A stretch of DNA of 64,000 nt from Halobacillus fulvus (GTDB lineage: Bacteria > Bacillota > Bacilli > Bacillales > Halobacillaceae), in contig SCFO01000001.1 in NCBI GenBank assembly GCA_004078665.1, positions 894,377 through 958,376 on the forward strand, given 5' to 3'. A program made the translations under genes and the position numbers. This document shows, one piece after another, positions 42,301 through 50,542 of the stretch (the first letter of the stretch is position 1; each line of letters begins with the position of its first letter). Below the pieces are notes generated by a model. It saw only the letters and a list, made by a program, of their open reading frames with translations. It was not told where the DNA came from and did not search any database.

Positions 42301-42577
42301 GCTCTGTTAAACTCCAGTGTTGATAAAGGAAATGGAATGATTGCCTTCCTGTTCTGAGCCAAAACGTGCTGTGGCGTTTCCGTTCACTTACTCTGGTAAG
42401 GAGGAGCGGGAAATGGCGAGACTCCTATGGGGAGGAAAGGGCAGGCTGAGATCCCGCAGGAGTAAAACGACGAGGAAGCTCAGCGCCCGCCCATGGAAAG
42501 CGAGTTATTTCCCGCTCCTCCAAGCTCTGAATAAATAACGGAAACTTTTTAGTATCAACATTAAGCTTTAACAGAGC
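42301..42577 (+). mobile_element. MITE-like element, complete copy B (277 bp)
   Basis: Perfect 11-bp terminal inverted repeats GCTCTGTTAAA (42301-42311) and TTTAACAGAGC (42567-42577), with further pairing through GTGTTGATA/TATCAACAT. Flanked by ATTTAGAAAG and ATTAGAAAAG, an imperfect ~9-bp target duplication. Contains the common nested palindrome (42376-42545). Encodes no transposase, so it depends on one elsewhere. The ~8-9 bp duplication would suit an ISL3- or IS1595-like transposase, which is inference. Confidence 0.85.
42376..42545 (+). repeat. Nested-palindrome repeat, copy B core
   Basis: Bounded by GTTTCCGTT and AACGGAAAC; inner arms GGAGGAGCGGGAAATG and ATTTCCCGCTCCTCC; core GGCAGGCTGAGATCCCGCAG and GAAGCTCAGCGCCCGCCC. 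Opposite orientation to copies A and C. Confidence 0.85.
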
Positions 42578-42728
42578 TATTAGAAAAGCAAGCAACTAAC
42601 GCATCTGTGTCTTCCTTATTTATTTCCCTTAATACGAGTCTTTCTGTCTCTAAAGCTGGAAACATCCGCTTGTCCCCTTTATCTATTGAAATCAATGAAA
42701 AGTTCGTACGCGATGATAAAAGAAAAAA

Positions 42729-43463
42729 TCACCACTTATCATACTCTTCCCATTCTTCCTTCATCTGCTGGTTTAATAAATGATTGATTCCGACCGTCCG
42801 CTCCACATCCAAGACAAAGGCAATGCCCTTTCCCGGGACATTCAGATGGGCTTCCTGCTCGATCGCCTCTAGCACCCGGTCTGTTTTCCTCTTCCGGATC
42901 AGCGTCAATACGACTTCCTTCTCCGGCTCAATCGTAATATTGAACAACTTCGCCTGCTCATGGATCCCAGTTCCTCTGCCAGTCAAAATCGTTCCGCCTT
43001 CCGCACCCGCTTTTTTCGATGCTTCGACGACCTGCTCGGAATCCCCTTTGTTGACGATCGTAATGATCAGATCATATCTGATTTTGTCATCCTTCAATTC
43101 TTCTCCCACCGAATCACCACCTTCTTCTAATCCAAGACCGATCATATGGTTGATCCCGCTGATTTTTTTCGTATCGATGACGAACCCGATGCCGTTTTTC
43201 GGTTTATTCAACTGAACCGAATCGATGATCGCATCCATTACCTTCGGATAAATTGAATTGGAGACAAGCGTGAGGATCACTTCCCGTTCCCGCTCAATTG
43301 GAATTCCGAGAAACCTTGGCTTATCCCCTTTCCGGAACCCTTTTCCGAAAAAAGTTGTGCCGCCCTGGGCCCCAGCCATCGTGGAAGCGTGGACGACTTT
43401 TTTGGCTTTTTCTTTTTTAACGATCGTAATGATGAGTTTCTGCCCGGACTTGATCCCTGTCAC
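42729..43463 (-). CDS. Tandem P-II-like protein (two P-II domains)
   Basis: 244 residues, GTG start after GGAGG. Two P-II-type ferredoxin-like domains: about 5-110 (KLIITIVKKEKAKKVVHAST ... TFFGKGFRKGDK, GIGFVIDTKKISGINHMIG) and about 127-230 (DLIITIVNKGDSEQVVEASK ... TILTGRGTG, GIAFVLDVERTVGINHLL). The T-loop is short and lacks the uridylylated tyrosine of GlnB. Third gene of an operon after two DUF1538 membrane proteins, which it probably binds and regulates in response to a nucleotide. Confidence 0.88.
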   Translation of the reverse strand: MTGIKSGQKLIITIVKKEKAKKVVHASTMAGAQGGTTFFGKGFRKGDKPRFLGIPIEREREVILTLVSNSIYPKVMDAIIDSVQLNKPKNGIGFVIDTKKISGINHMIGLGLEEGGDSVGEELKDDKIRYDLIITIVNKGDSEQVVEASKKAGAEGGTILTGRGTGIHEQAKLFNITIEPEKEVVLTLIRKRKTDRVLEAIEQEAHLNVPGKGIAFVLDVERTVGINHLLNQQMKEEWEEYDKW

Positions 43464-44187
43464 GTTGCTTGTCCTCCTTCCGTTTATAAATCACTCCAAG
43501 CGTCAGCACTGATAGGATGGGAGCGAGCGCGACGAGGGCGACCATGCCGAATCCGTCGAGAAGCGGGTCCCGTCCTTCCGTCACAGAAGCGATCCCTACA
43601 AACAAAGCTAGAATGAACGTTGCCGTCATCGGCCCTGTCGCAACTCCACCAGAGTCAAACGCGATCGCTGTAAACGTTTTCGAAGAATATTTTACTACAA
43701 CCAGCGCCAAAATGTACCCCGGAACAATAAAATACCAAATCGGTATCCCAAGAATAATTCGGACCATCGACAAGGCAATCGAAATCCCAACACCGATTGA
43801 CAAAGTGTACAGCAATACTTTTTGTGGGATATACCCGCCTGATTCCTTTTCCACTTGGTGAATGAGGACGCTTACGGCAGGTTCAGCATAAATGGCGACA
43901 AACCCGAGTACGAACCCGATTGGGACGAGGATCCAGATGTGATCAATCGCCCCCAGCTTCTCCCCCATCAGTTCTCCGACAGGCATGAATCCGATATGAA
44001 CCCCCTGTAAAAAGAGTGCTAAACCTAAAAAGGCGAGGAGGAACCCGACAAAAATATCTTTCAGTTTCTGCGCCGGAAGTTTCAAAAAGAAGAATTGAAA
44101 AATTAGAAATAAGACGAGCAGAGGTACAAGGGCAACCGCCACATCGACGATGACATGACCAAACCCGTAAAACACTTTGATGTTCAT
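43417..44187 (-). CDS. DUF1538 family membrane protein
   Basis: 256 residues, about seven membrane helices. GVHIGFMPVGELMGEKLGAI, VAIYAEPAVSVLIHQVEKES and AIAFDSGGVATGPMTATFIL are the conserved DUF1538 blocks (a GE motif, a conserved AEP and a DSGGVTTGP loop). The start overlaps the end of the upstream DUF1538 gene (ATGGATGA), and its end overlaps the P-II gene by 47 nt. Probably a transporter half; substrate unknown. Confidence 0.88.
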   Translation of the reverse strand: MNIKVFYGFGHVIVDVAVALVPLLVLFLIFQFFFLKLPAQKLKDIFVGFLLAFLGLALFLQGVHIGFMPVGELMGEKLGAIDHIWILVPIGFVLGFVAIYAEPAVSVLIHQVEKESGGYIPQKVLLYTLSIGVGISIALSMVRIILGIPIWYFIVPGYILALVVVKYSSKTFTAIAFDSGGVATGPMTATFILALFVGIASVTEGRDPLLDGFGMVALVALAPILSVLTLGVIYKRKEDKQRDRDQVRAETHHYDR

Positions 44188-44876
44188 CCATAGATCACCC
44201 CCAGAATGAGTACAGATAAAATCGGACCGATCGAAGCGAGTGCCACAAGGCCGAAGCCGTCTGTCGAGGACGATTTCCCGCCCATGACGGTCGCAACCCC
44301 GACTCCGAGCGCCAAAATGAATGGAACGGTCAAGGGCCCTGTCGTCACCCCTCCAGAATCAAAAGAAATCGGAACGAATGCCGGCGGTGTAAAAGCTGCC
44401 AATAAAAAAACAAGACCATAGCCTGCTGTAAGCAGATAAACCATCGGAATATTGAAGATAATACGGAACATCGCAAGGGCTACGAAAATGCCGACACCAA
44501 GAGCAACGGCCAGAATGAGCACGTCCCTTGAGATCTCTCCTCCAGACACCTGATCGATTTGAGAAGCGAGCACCCTTACATCAGGCTCCGCCACGGTTAC
44601 TACGACTCCGAGTAAAAATCCGAAAAAGACGATGACCCCGACCTTTTTCGTTTTTGATAAGGCAGAGCCGATCAGCTCACCGACAGGAATCAGTCCGATG
44701 TTTACCCCGAGTAAGAATAAAATAAGTCCGAGACCGACCATGACGACACCGATTAAAAATTGGAGGAAAACCTCGGCTGGAAGCCAAATCAATGTGAACT
44801 GAAGCAAGGTAATGATGATCGTAATTGGCAAAATCGAATAGACGACCTCTAAAATCGTTTCGCGAATATTGTCCAT
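44184..44876 (-). CDS. DUF1538 family membrane protein
   Basis: 230 residues from the ATG at 44876 (MDNIRETILEVVYSILPI; AGGAGG 6 nt upstream). Same blocks as its neighbour: GLIPVGELIGSALSKTKKVG, VTVAEPDVRVLASQIDQVS and VPISFDSGGVTTGPLTVPFI. The two proteins are clearly paralogous and probably pair as two inverted halves of one membrane complex. First gene of the three-gene operon. Confidence 0.88.
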   Translation of the reverse strand: MDNIRETILEVVYSILPITIIITLLQFTLIWLPAEVFLQFLIGVVMVGLGLILFLLGVNIGLIPVGELIGSALSKTKKVGVIVFFGFLLGVVVTVAEPDVRVLASQIDQVSGGEISRDVLILAVALGVGIFVALAMFRIIFNIPMVYLLTAGYGLVFLLAAFTPPAFVPISFDSGGVTTGPLTVPFILALGVGVATVMGGKSSSTDGFGLVALASIGPILSVLILGVIYG

Positions 44877-45102
44877 ATCCTGCCTCCTGTCCATTAAGGA
44901 ATATTCAGTTTTAGAAATGTAAACAGAATAGAATCGTGTTGTAGGAAATTTCTTTTGGGAACGGAGTTGTTCGTCGTGAGGAAGTGATGAATAGTTAATC
45001 TAAGTATAGCATGACTTTGAGATGTTCACGGTTACACCAAGTGAATAATGTCCCGCTTTTTTCTCAAACATAAGGAGTATTCTGCTGGAAAGGGGCATGT
45101 TG

Positions 45103-45792
45103 ATGGAATTACCGCAATTATTGTTAAGACTCGCTCTTGCTTTTGTAACCCTTCTCCTGTTGACGAGACTGATGGGGAGAAAAGAAATCTCGCAAATGAC
45201 GTTTTTCAATTTCGTTTCCGCTATATCCATCGGTACGATCGGGGCTTCGCTCGCCATTGACTCCACTCTGAGTGTACGAAATGGAATCATCGCTCTCTTT
45301 GCGTGGAGTGCATTTACCATTCTTATTGGCTACATCGATATCAAATCTAAAAAGGCCAGGACAGTCATTGAAGGACAGCCAGTCGTGCTTGTGAAAAAGG
45401 GTGAAATCATCGAGGAAGCCCTTCTGAAAACCCGACTCGATGTCGACGCTTTACGTGTATTACTTAGAAAAAAGAATGTTTTTTCATTCTCAGACGTCGA
45501 TTATGCCTTTTTTGAAACCGACGGAACATTGTCAGTGTTAAAAAGGAAGGAAAAACAGACGGTTACAAAAGCCGACCTAAACGTCACAAGTACAAGCGAT
45601 CCATTCCGTTTTCCTTTAGAAGTGATCAGTGACGGGAAAGTAAACGAGGAAAATCTGAAAAAATTGAAGCTTACGAAGACCTGGCTCGACCAAGAATTGA
45701 AGTCCTTAGGAACGGATTCTGTTGATCGAGTGTTCTTCGCAGAGGTTCAAAAAGATGGGTCCTTATATATCGACGAAAAAAACGTTCATTAA
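45103..45792 (+). CDS. DUF421 membrane protein (YetF-like)
   Basis: 229 residues; I start at the second ATG (45103), 8 nt after AAAGGGG. Three N-terminal helices, then LTRLMGRKEISQMTFFNFVS, the signature of the DUF421/YetF family, and a cytoplasmic domain with QPVVLVKKGEIIEEALLKTR and VDYAFFETDGTLSVLKRKE. Found in many spore-formers, function unknown. Single gene on the plus strand. Confidence 0.9.
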   Translation: MELPQLLLRLALAFVTLLLLTRLMGRKEISQMTFFNFVSAISIGTIGASLAIDSTLSVRNGIIALFAWSAFTILIGYIDIKSKKARTVIEGQPVVLVKKGEIIEEALLKTRLDVDALRVLLRKKNVFSFSDVDYAFFETDGTLSVLKRKEKQTVTKADLNVTSTSDPFRFPLEVISDGKVNEENLKKLKLTKTWLDQELKSLGTDSVDRVFFAEVQKDGSLYIDEKNVH

Positions 45793-45798
45793 CCTGTT

Positions 45799-45823
45799 CC
45801 CCATCATGAAGATGATGGGGTTT
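45799..45823 (+). terminator. Terminator hairpin
   Basis: CCCCATCAT GAAG ATGATGGGG followed by TTTATG, just after the DUF421 gene; the T-run is short. Confidence 0.5.
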
Positions 45824-45828
45824 ATGAT

Positions 45829-46005
45829 TTATAACTGTTTGGAGGTCCAGATGAGGAGCACGCCTAGTATGATGGCCCCTGATGAAATCATCAGAAAAAA
45901 TCCGCCTAGCATGACAGAAGGAATGAAGTAGCACGCCGCCACGATGACAATGAACCAGCCCAAGACGAAGGAAACGCTGGATAATAAATCGAGGAACGTG
46001 TTCAT
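45829..46005 (-). CDS. Small two-helix membrane protein (58 aa)
   Basis: Started at the ATG at 46005 (MNTFLDLLSSVSFVLGWFIV), which overlaps the GNAT stop as ATGA. Two helices, the second GGFFLMISSGAIILGVLLIW, and a short basic end TSKQL. No family recognised. Translationally coupled to the preceding acetyltransferase gene. Confidence 0.6.
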   Translation of the reverse strand: MNTFLDLLSSVSFVLGWFIVIVAACYFIPSVMLGGFFLMISSGAIILGVLLIWTSKQL

Positions 46006-46532
46006 GCGTCCCGTGACCATTCGCAATCAAGCATGCTCATTTCCCACAAGCTCCAATATTCATCGCCGTTTTTTCTGGCATCCCTTAGGAGTCCCTCTTT
46101 TCTAAACCCTACTTTTTCGTAGCAGCGAATCGCTGAAGTATTGAAATCAAACACCCCAAGGCTCACTCTATGTAATTGCAAATCGTTGAAGGCAATTTGC
46201 AGGATTTCCTTCATCATGGTCTGACCAGTACCCTTTCCTCTTCCATTCCGGTGACCGACTAACACCTTCCCTATGCGTGCTGATTTGTTATGACGGTCAA
46301 TTTTACCCAATGAAATATGACCGATGAGCGTTCTTGTTTCTTGTTCAATCACGCTATATACAAAAAGTTCTGATCCCTTTTTGTTCGCCCCCGCTAAATA
46401 ATTTTCCAGTTGGGACTCAGTCAAAGGAAATTGGAAGTTCGGTCCGCCCCACTGCAGCAAAAATTCCGGCGTTTCGAGCCATTTGATCAGCTGTTGAAAA
46501 TCCTTACGTTGAAAAAATCTAAGTTTTATCAT
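46002..46532 (-). CDS. GNAT family N-acetyltransferase
   Basis: 176 residues. IKLRFFQRKDFQQLIKWLET, LIGHISLGKIDRHNKSARIG, VGHRNGRGKGTGQTMMKEIL (acetyl-CoA loop) and IRCYEKVGFRKEGLLRDARK. Overlaps the DUF2332 gene end by 14 nt. RimJ/RimL-like; acceptor unknown. Confidence 0.9.
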   Translation of the reverse strand: MIKLRFFQRKDFQQLIKWLETPEFLLQWGGPNFQFPLTESQLENYLAGANKKGSELFVYSVIEQETRTLIGHISLGKIDRHNKSARIGKVLVGHRNGRGKGTGQTMMKEILQIAFNDLQLHRVSLGVFDFNTSAIRCYEKVGFRKEGLLRDARKNGDEYWSLWEMSMLDCEWSRDA

Positions 46533-47619
46533 TCTTTGTCCATTCCTCTCTCAATATTCCGTAGGAGTACTCGTCCCACCATTCCTCCCCAATAGACAAC
46601 TCCCAATCAAACCATCTCCCATGCCCGTCCGTTTCACCAATCGTTTGCCGCTGAACCTTACCATTCACATAAGCATCCATATGAAGACAATGGTCATAGA
46701 CTTGGTTGTAAATATGGTACGTGTCTCTTGTCTCACCGAATCGATCTACGTTTTCCATCAGCTCTTTTTTCACTTTTTCAGGCATCTGATTCGCCACATG
46801 GGTATGAAAAATGCACAAGACCGCCCCCACAGGAATATTTTCGACCACATTCAAAAGTTCCTTAACTCCGTCACCCTCTATTAAGTGAGGAGGGTTTTGA
46901 ATGATGTGCTGTGCAGCCTCTTCGAACATTTTTCTACGCTCCTGATGCTCCGGCCAGATCAGGGCTTTCAACCAATTGTAATCTTCCGGATCTGTGACAT
47001 CATTGATATGTAGGTCGATGCCGATGCGTCCCTGAACAGACGGATTTTCCTTAAGCAAATCAGCAGGAAGCTTCCCTTTTCTTACATGAGAGGATATGTG
47101 GACGGAAGCCTCGCTATTTTCATACTCCACCCCATCACCATAAGAGTAGGAATACTCATCAGCAAACAGCTGAAGTCCTGCACTCGTACCGATCTCTATC
47201 AAAAAAAGCGGCTTACCCGTTTGTCTATAAATATGACAAAACAATGGATATAGATAAGCACAGCGGCGCACCTCATTCGTCTGCACCCGCTTATTTTGGA
47301 GAAGCATAATCAACTGTTCTTTATGTAGATGACAGAAATCCTTAAATGCCGGAAAAGCGTTGGCTTCATTGCGGATTTCCTTCTGAAAGCTCGTATAAAA
47401 ATTACTTAACGGATGATCCGTTTCCTGTTCCAGTAGATAATGAACGGCACCAAATAATAGATTCGGGACCGGCTGGCCTTCCCTTGCATATAAACATAGA
47501 CTTAATAGCTCCCTATCATCAGCGACTTCGAGGGATAATTGCTTATAAAGTTCACTTGACCCTTCACATTCCTTGAACGCAAAACGTTTGAATCGTTCTG
47601 CCAGCTCCTCTGTATTCAT
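46519..47619 (-). CDS. DUF2332 family protein
   Basis: 366 residues, AGGAGG before the ATG. RRCAYLYPLFCHIYRQTGKP and LIEIGTSAGLQLFADEYSYS look like a degenerate SAM-binding region, followed by IGIDLHINDVTDPEDYNWLK and GAVLCIFHTHVANQMPEKVK, as in DUF2332 proteins. The GTSAGL motif suggests a methyltransferase-like fold; activity unproven. First gene of a unit with GNAT and the small membrane protein. Confidence 0.85.
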   Translation of the reverse strand: MNTEELAERFKRFAFKECEGSSELYKQLSLEVADDRELLSLCLYAREGQPVPNLLFGAVHYLLEQETDHPLSNFYTSFQKEIRNEANAFPAFKDFCHLHKEQLIMLLQNKRVQTNEVRRCAYLYPLFCHIYRQTGKPLFLIEIGTSAGLQLFADEYSYSYGDGVEYENSEASVHISSHVRKGKLPADLLKENPSVQGRIGIDLHINDVTDPEDYNWLKALIWPEHQERRKMFEEAAQHIIQNPPHLIEGDGVKELLNVVENIPVGAVLCIFHTHVANQMPEKVKKELMENVDRFGETRDTYHIYNQVYDHCLHMDAYVNGKVQRQTIGETDGHGRWFDWELSIGEEWWDEYSYGILREEWTKNDKT

Positions 47620-47670
47620 CAGACCTCCTGCCTTCCATCAGCCATTTATCTAATCAACTTGATCTCCATG

Positions 47671-47928
47671 CTAAACCTTGGAATGGATCGCCTTCATAGC
47701 CTTATCTTCATCCTCTTTTTTTACATAAAACTTATACTCGGTCCCGTAATCGTTGGCCGTTGCAACAGGAGCAGACGACATATTAGACGTTGTCGCCACT
47801 CTGTATTTAATCGAAGCCGCCTTCAATTTTGATACGATTCTATAATATTCTTTTTGACTGAACGTCTGATACACGACCGTTTTTTTACTTGAGAATAAAT
47901 AGTCGATGACATTGGCCAGCACATGCAT
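47671..47928 (-). CDS. Hypothetical protein (85 aa)
   Basis: Started at the ATG at 47928 (MHVLANVIDYLFSSKKTVVY), with GGGAGG 9 nt upstream. Two amphipathic motifs FSQKEYYRIVSKLKAASIKY and TEYKFYVKKEDEDKAMKAIH suggest a small beta-alpha-beta domain like those that sense ligands next to membrane proteins; no specific family is assured. Single gene. Confidence 0.6.
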   Translation of the reverse strand: MHVLANVIDYLFSSKKTVVYQTFSQKEYYRIVSKLKAASIKYRVATTSNMSSAPVATANDYGTEYKFYVKKEDEDKAMKAIHSKV

Positions 47929-48014
47929 GTACAACATCCTCCCTATTCACAGAATATGTAGCTTAAATAGTCTCCGTGGCCTCTTATAAGATGTTGTTCA
48001 GTCGGAGAAGATAC

Positions 48015-48371
48015 TCAGAACAAACGAAAGATAAGCCCGTCTTCTTTTCCTCCCCCACTAGGTGCGTGAAACCATTGATCCTGTTGCTCGGTTGACTTAA
48101 TCCTGTAAAAAAACCGGTGATGGAGCAAGCCTCCATCATTTCGCCAAAGGTCATCCGCTAGCAGCTCTTCCACCTCAAGGTTCACCAGTCCCGTTTCCTC
48201 CATCATCTCCCTGATGACGGCTTTCCTCGGCGTCTCGCCAACTTCCACTGTCCCTTTGGGGATTTGGATGCCTGCTTCTTTGACAGGATGCTCAAAGACG
48301 AGGACTTGTGGCTTCCCGTTCTGGTATCGGACAATATATCCATACGCTTTTTGGATCGGTGTCAACATCAT
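48015..48371 (-). CDS. NUDIX hydrolase
   Basis: 118 residues; start among ATG/ATG/TTG codons uncertain (GGGGGG directly upstream). The full Nudix box is present: PKGTVEVGETPRKAVIREMM then EETGL. The protein ends soon after GGGKEDGLIFRLF, a little short for the family but without a visible break. Substrate unknown. Confidence 0.88.
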   Translation of the reverse strand: MMLTPIQKAYGYIVRYQNGKPQVLVFEHPVKEAGIQIPKGTVEVGETPRKAVIREMMEETGLVNLEVEELLADDLWRNDGGLLHHRFFYRIKSTEQQDQWFHAPSGGGKEDGLIFRLF

Positions 48372-48401
48372 CCCCCCATTTCATTGACCTGTAGGGTATC
48401 T

Positions 48402-48752
48402 TCAACTTCGCAGTATTTTTTCCATAGCTTTCCCTTTAGCTAACTCGTCGATCAGCTTATCCAAATAGCGGATCTCCTGCATCGTCGGCTCTTCGATATC
48501 TTCCACGCGCACCCCGCAGACGACGCCTTTAATCAGTTTCCTCGAAGGATTCAGTCGGGGAGCCTCCGCAAAAAACGTCTCAAAATCCGTCTGTTTTTCC
48601 AGCTGCTGCTCCACACCTTGCTGGCTATAACCCGTCAGCCAACGGATGATTTCGTCAACTTCCGCTTTCGCACGCCCCTTCTTTTCCGCTTTTTTAACGT
48701 AATGCGGATACACACTAGCGAAGCTCATCGTATAGATTTTATGCTTTGTCAC
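48402..48752 (-). CDS. DUF2200 family protein
   Basis: 116 residues from the GTG at 48752 ([20 protein letters not shown]), with GGGAGG 8 nt upstream. [40 protein letters not shown] and [19 protein letters not shown] are characteristic of DUF2200. Soluble, helical; function unknown. Upstream of and probably cotranscribed with the Nudix gene (30 bp gap). Confidence 0.85.
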   Translation of the reverse strand: MTKHKIYTMSFASVYPHYVKKAEKKGRAKAEVDEIIRWLTGYSQQGVEQQLEKQTDFETFFAEAPRLNPSRKLIKGVVCGVRVEDIEEPTMQEIRYLDKLIDELAKGKAMEKILRS

Positions 48753-48989
48753 AAAAAAAACCTCCCTTTTCTGATTGTGCATTTATAACACGATCCATAT
48801 ATCGAACAACTGATTAGACGAATTCCAAATCCAACCATACGGTTTATTCTAATTATTCCAAAACATTCAAGCGAACACAATACTTAGCAAATGATTGAAC
48901 TTACCCAGGACACGCCCGAACTCTCATTCGTTCTCCTTCACGCAAATTCATACTTCGATCAACAGCGATTTATAAAAAGGGAATTTTTT

Positions 48990-49015
48990 GAAACGTTTAA
49001 AAGATTCATTCGTAT
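48990..49015 (+). promoter_or_regulatory. Sigma-W-type promoter
   Basis: TGAAAC (48990-48995), exactly 16 bp, then CGTA (49012-49015): the textbook extracytoplasmic sigma-W consensus of Bacillus. It lies about 50 bp upstream of the lipoprotein start. Confidence 0.7.
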
Positions 49016-49063
49016 GAAATAGTTAAGAATACCTAAACTGCTACCGGAGGATTGATTCACCTT

Positions 49064-50092
49064 ATGAAAAGTATGCTAGTGTGCGGGAAGTTCATAGCGC
49101 TGATCGGACTGCTTCTATTGTCTGTCGGATGCACGGAAAATAACAAGGCAAGCGAACTCGGCAGTGAGGACCATATTCGCGCGGTTGTGAACGAAGAATT
49201 TAATGGACCTAACGAGCAACTGAACGAAATCTTCACGAATCTCGACCCAAACCAATGGGAACAGTGCGAAAAAAGCATGCAGAAATTAGAAGAATATATA
49301 CAAAAGAATTTGAAACCTCACTACAGTGAACAAGAGTATGATGCGGAAGAAGCATTGAATTCCTCCTATCACTTCGTACACACAGCTCATCATCATGGAT
49401 ATGAGATAGAGGTCAAGGATTTGAACGTCGAAGAAAGCAGAACAACACCTGACACCTATGATTTCACGGCTACCGTCGCCTACACCTATACTGCAAGCAA
49501 TCAGACGAAAACGATGGATGTCATGGGGACTGCTGACACGAGTGAAGACGGAAAAATCACGGGACTCGACTATTGGAACGATCAAGAGCTTATGAATGCA
49601 TTGGAAGTCGACCCAGGCGAACAAAACATTCAAGCCGTACTTCAACATACTTTTAATGGACCTAGTGAAGAACTTGAAGAGATTTGGGATCATTTAGATC
49701 ACTATGAATTCGGAAGCGACGAATATAAAAAAACCTTCAGCCGTTTCGGTCGATATCAGCAAGAGAAGTTTAAACCCTATTTAACAGAACGTTTTTACGA
49801 AGGCTATGTCATCAATACCAATATGGGATTCAGCGCTTTGCGAATGGCGTACTCGAATGATCTGGAGCTCGCGACAGAGGATATCAGGTTTGAAGAAAGC
49901 GAGAAAACGGAGAACTCTTATAACTTTACCGTGCGTGGATCCTACCGTGATATCGAGACTCAGGATAAACATTCAATGGCCGTCAGGGGAATCATCAATA
50001 CGAACGAAGCAGGAAAAGTTGTCCGCATTCATTATCATAACTTTGAAAACTTAAGAATCGCCTTAGAGCGAAATAGCGCAACGACAGAATGA
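49064..50092 (+). CDS. Lipoprotein with two tandem ~145-residue domains
   Basis: 342 residues (ATG at 49064; a TTG 12 nt earlier is also possible, GGAGG lying between the two spacings). Lipobox LSVGC. Two copies of the same unit: first HIRAVVNEEFNGPNEQLNEI to ITGLDYWNDQELMNAL, second NIQAVLQHTFNGPSEELEEI to VVRIHYHNFENLRIAL. The shared features (TFNGP, KPY/KPH, FEES, YNFTV) show an internal duplication. Acidic, extracytoplasmic. Expression from a sigma-W-like promoter suggests a role in envelope stress. Confidence 0.82.
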   Translation: MKSMLVCGKFIALIGLLLLSVGCTENNKASELGSEDHIRAVVNEEFNGPNEQLNEIFTNLDPNQWEQCEKSMQKLEEYIQKNLKPHYSEQEYDAEEALNSSYHFVHTAHHHGYEIEVKDLNVEESRTTPDTYDFTATVAYTYTASNQTKTMDVMGTADTSEDGKITGLDYWNDQELMNALEVDPGEQNIQAVLQHTFNGPSEELEEIWDHLDHYEFGSDEYKKTFSRFGRYQQEKFKPYLTERFYEGYVINTNMGFSALRMAYSNDLELATEDIRFEESEKTENSYNFTVRGSYRDIETQDKHSMAVRGIINTNEAGKVVRIHYHNFENLRIALERNSATTE

Positions 50093-50134
50093 TCCTCATC
50101 CTAGCCTCCTTGTAAAAGGATTTACGCCGACAGG

Positions 50135-50163
50135 TTGACAGGGAGATTTTTCACTGATATAGT
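50135..50163 (+). promoter_or_regulatory. Promoter of cspB
   Basis: TTGACA (50135-50140), 17-bp spacer, TATAGT (50158-50163). Leaves a ~125-nt 5' leader before the coding start, as usual for cold-shock genes. Confidence 0.7.
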
Positions 50164-50292
50164 TAGAGTTAATTATTCTTGGTCGTGTACGAATGAAAGC
50201 TGAAGTAACGTGTACGTCACTTTCGTCTTGAATGAATATGCAGAGCAATAATAGTAATACAATGTGGATTATTCCACGCAGGAGGTAACAAT

Positions 50293-50490
50293 ATGTTACA
50301 AGGTAATGTTAAATGGTTCAACGAGAGCAAAGGTTTCGGTTTTATTGAAGTAGAAGGACAAGACGATGTGTTCGTTCACTTCTCTGCTATTCAAGGCGAA
50401 GGCTTCAAAACACTAGAAGAAAACCAAACGGTAACTTTCGAAATCGTCGAAGGTAACCGCGGACCACAAGCTGCTAACGTTCAAAAATAA
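50293..50490 (+). CDS. cspB: Cold-shock protein (CspB type)
   Basis: 65 residues, single cold-shock domain: [20 protein letters not shown] with RNP1 (KGFGFIEV) and RNP2 (DVFVHF), then [20 protein letters not shown]. Acts as an RNA chaperone binding single-stranded nucleic acid. GGAGG before the ATG, long structured leader, and a strong terminator. The paralogue letter cannot be fixed from sequence alone. Confidence 0.93.
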   Translation: MLQGNVKWFNESKGFGFIEVEGQDDVFVHFSAIQGEGFKTLEENQTVTFEIVEGNRGPQAANVQK

Positions 50491-50500
50491 GCGCTAATCA

Positions 50501-50532
50501 AGAGACATCCCATTGCGGATGTCTCTTTTTTA
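50501..50532 (+). terminator. Intrinsic terminator of cspB
   Basis: AGAGACATCC/GGATGTCTCT stem followed by TTTTTTA. Confidence 0.85.
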
Positions 50533-50542
50533 TTGGCTTTGC

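Larger units (their letters stand above)
41850..42665 (-). pseudogene. GNAT acetyltransferase split by a mobile element
   Basis: The N-terminal piece (42578-42665) reads MFPALETERLVLREINKEDT then DALVACFSN; the C-terminal piece (41850-42300) resumes NKEVTRYYGQETLEKKEQAE and contains AEIGYEIHPDHWRKGYTSEA and LLTKCGFVKEGVLRDYMYQ. The 277-bp element at 42301-42577 sits exactly between them, duplicating about 9 bp (TTTCTAAT type). An ORF starting inside the element (42362, MAQNRKAIIPFP) could still express the C-terminal part without strand 1 and helix 1. Paralogue of the 29324 gene. Confidence 0.88.

Noticed and set aside
42412-42540. Plus-strand ORF MARLLWGGKGRLRSRRSKTT... (and its twin near 61894)
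   Set aside because: It translates the nested-palindrome repeat; identical text appears in both copies because the DNA is repeated, there is no ribosome site, and the opposite-orientation copies are not open in the same way.
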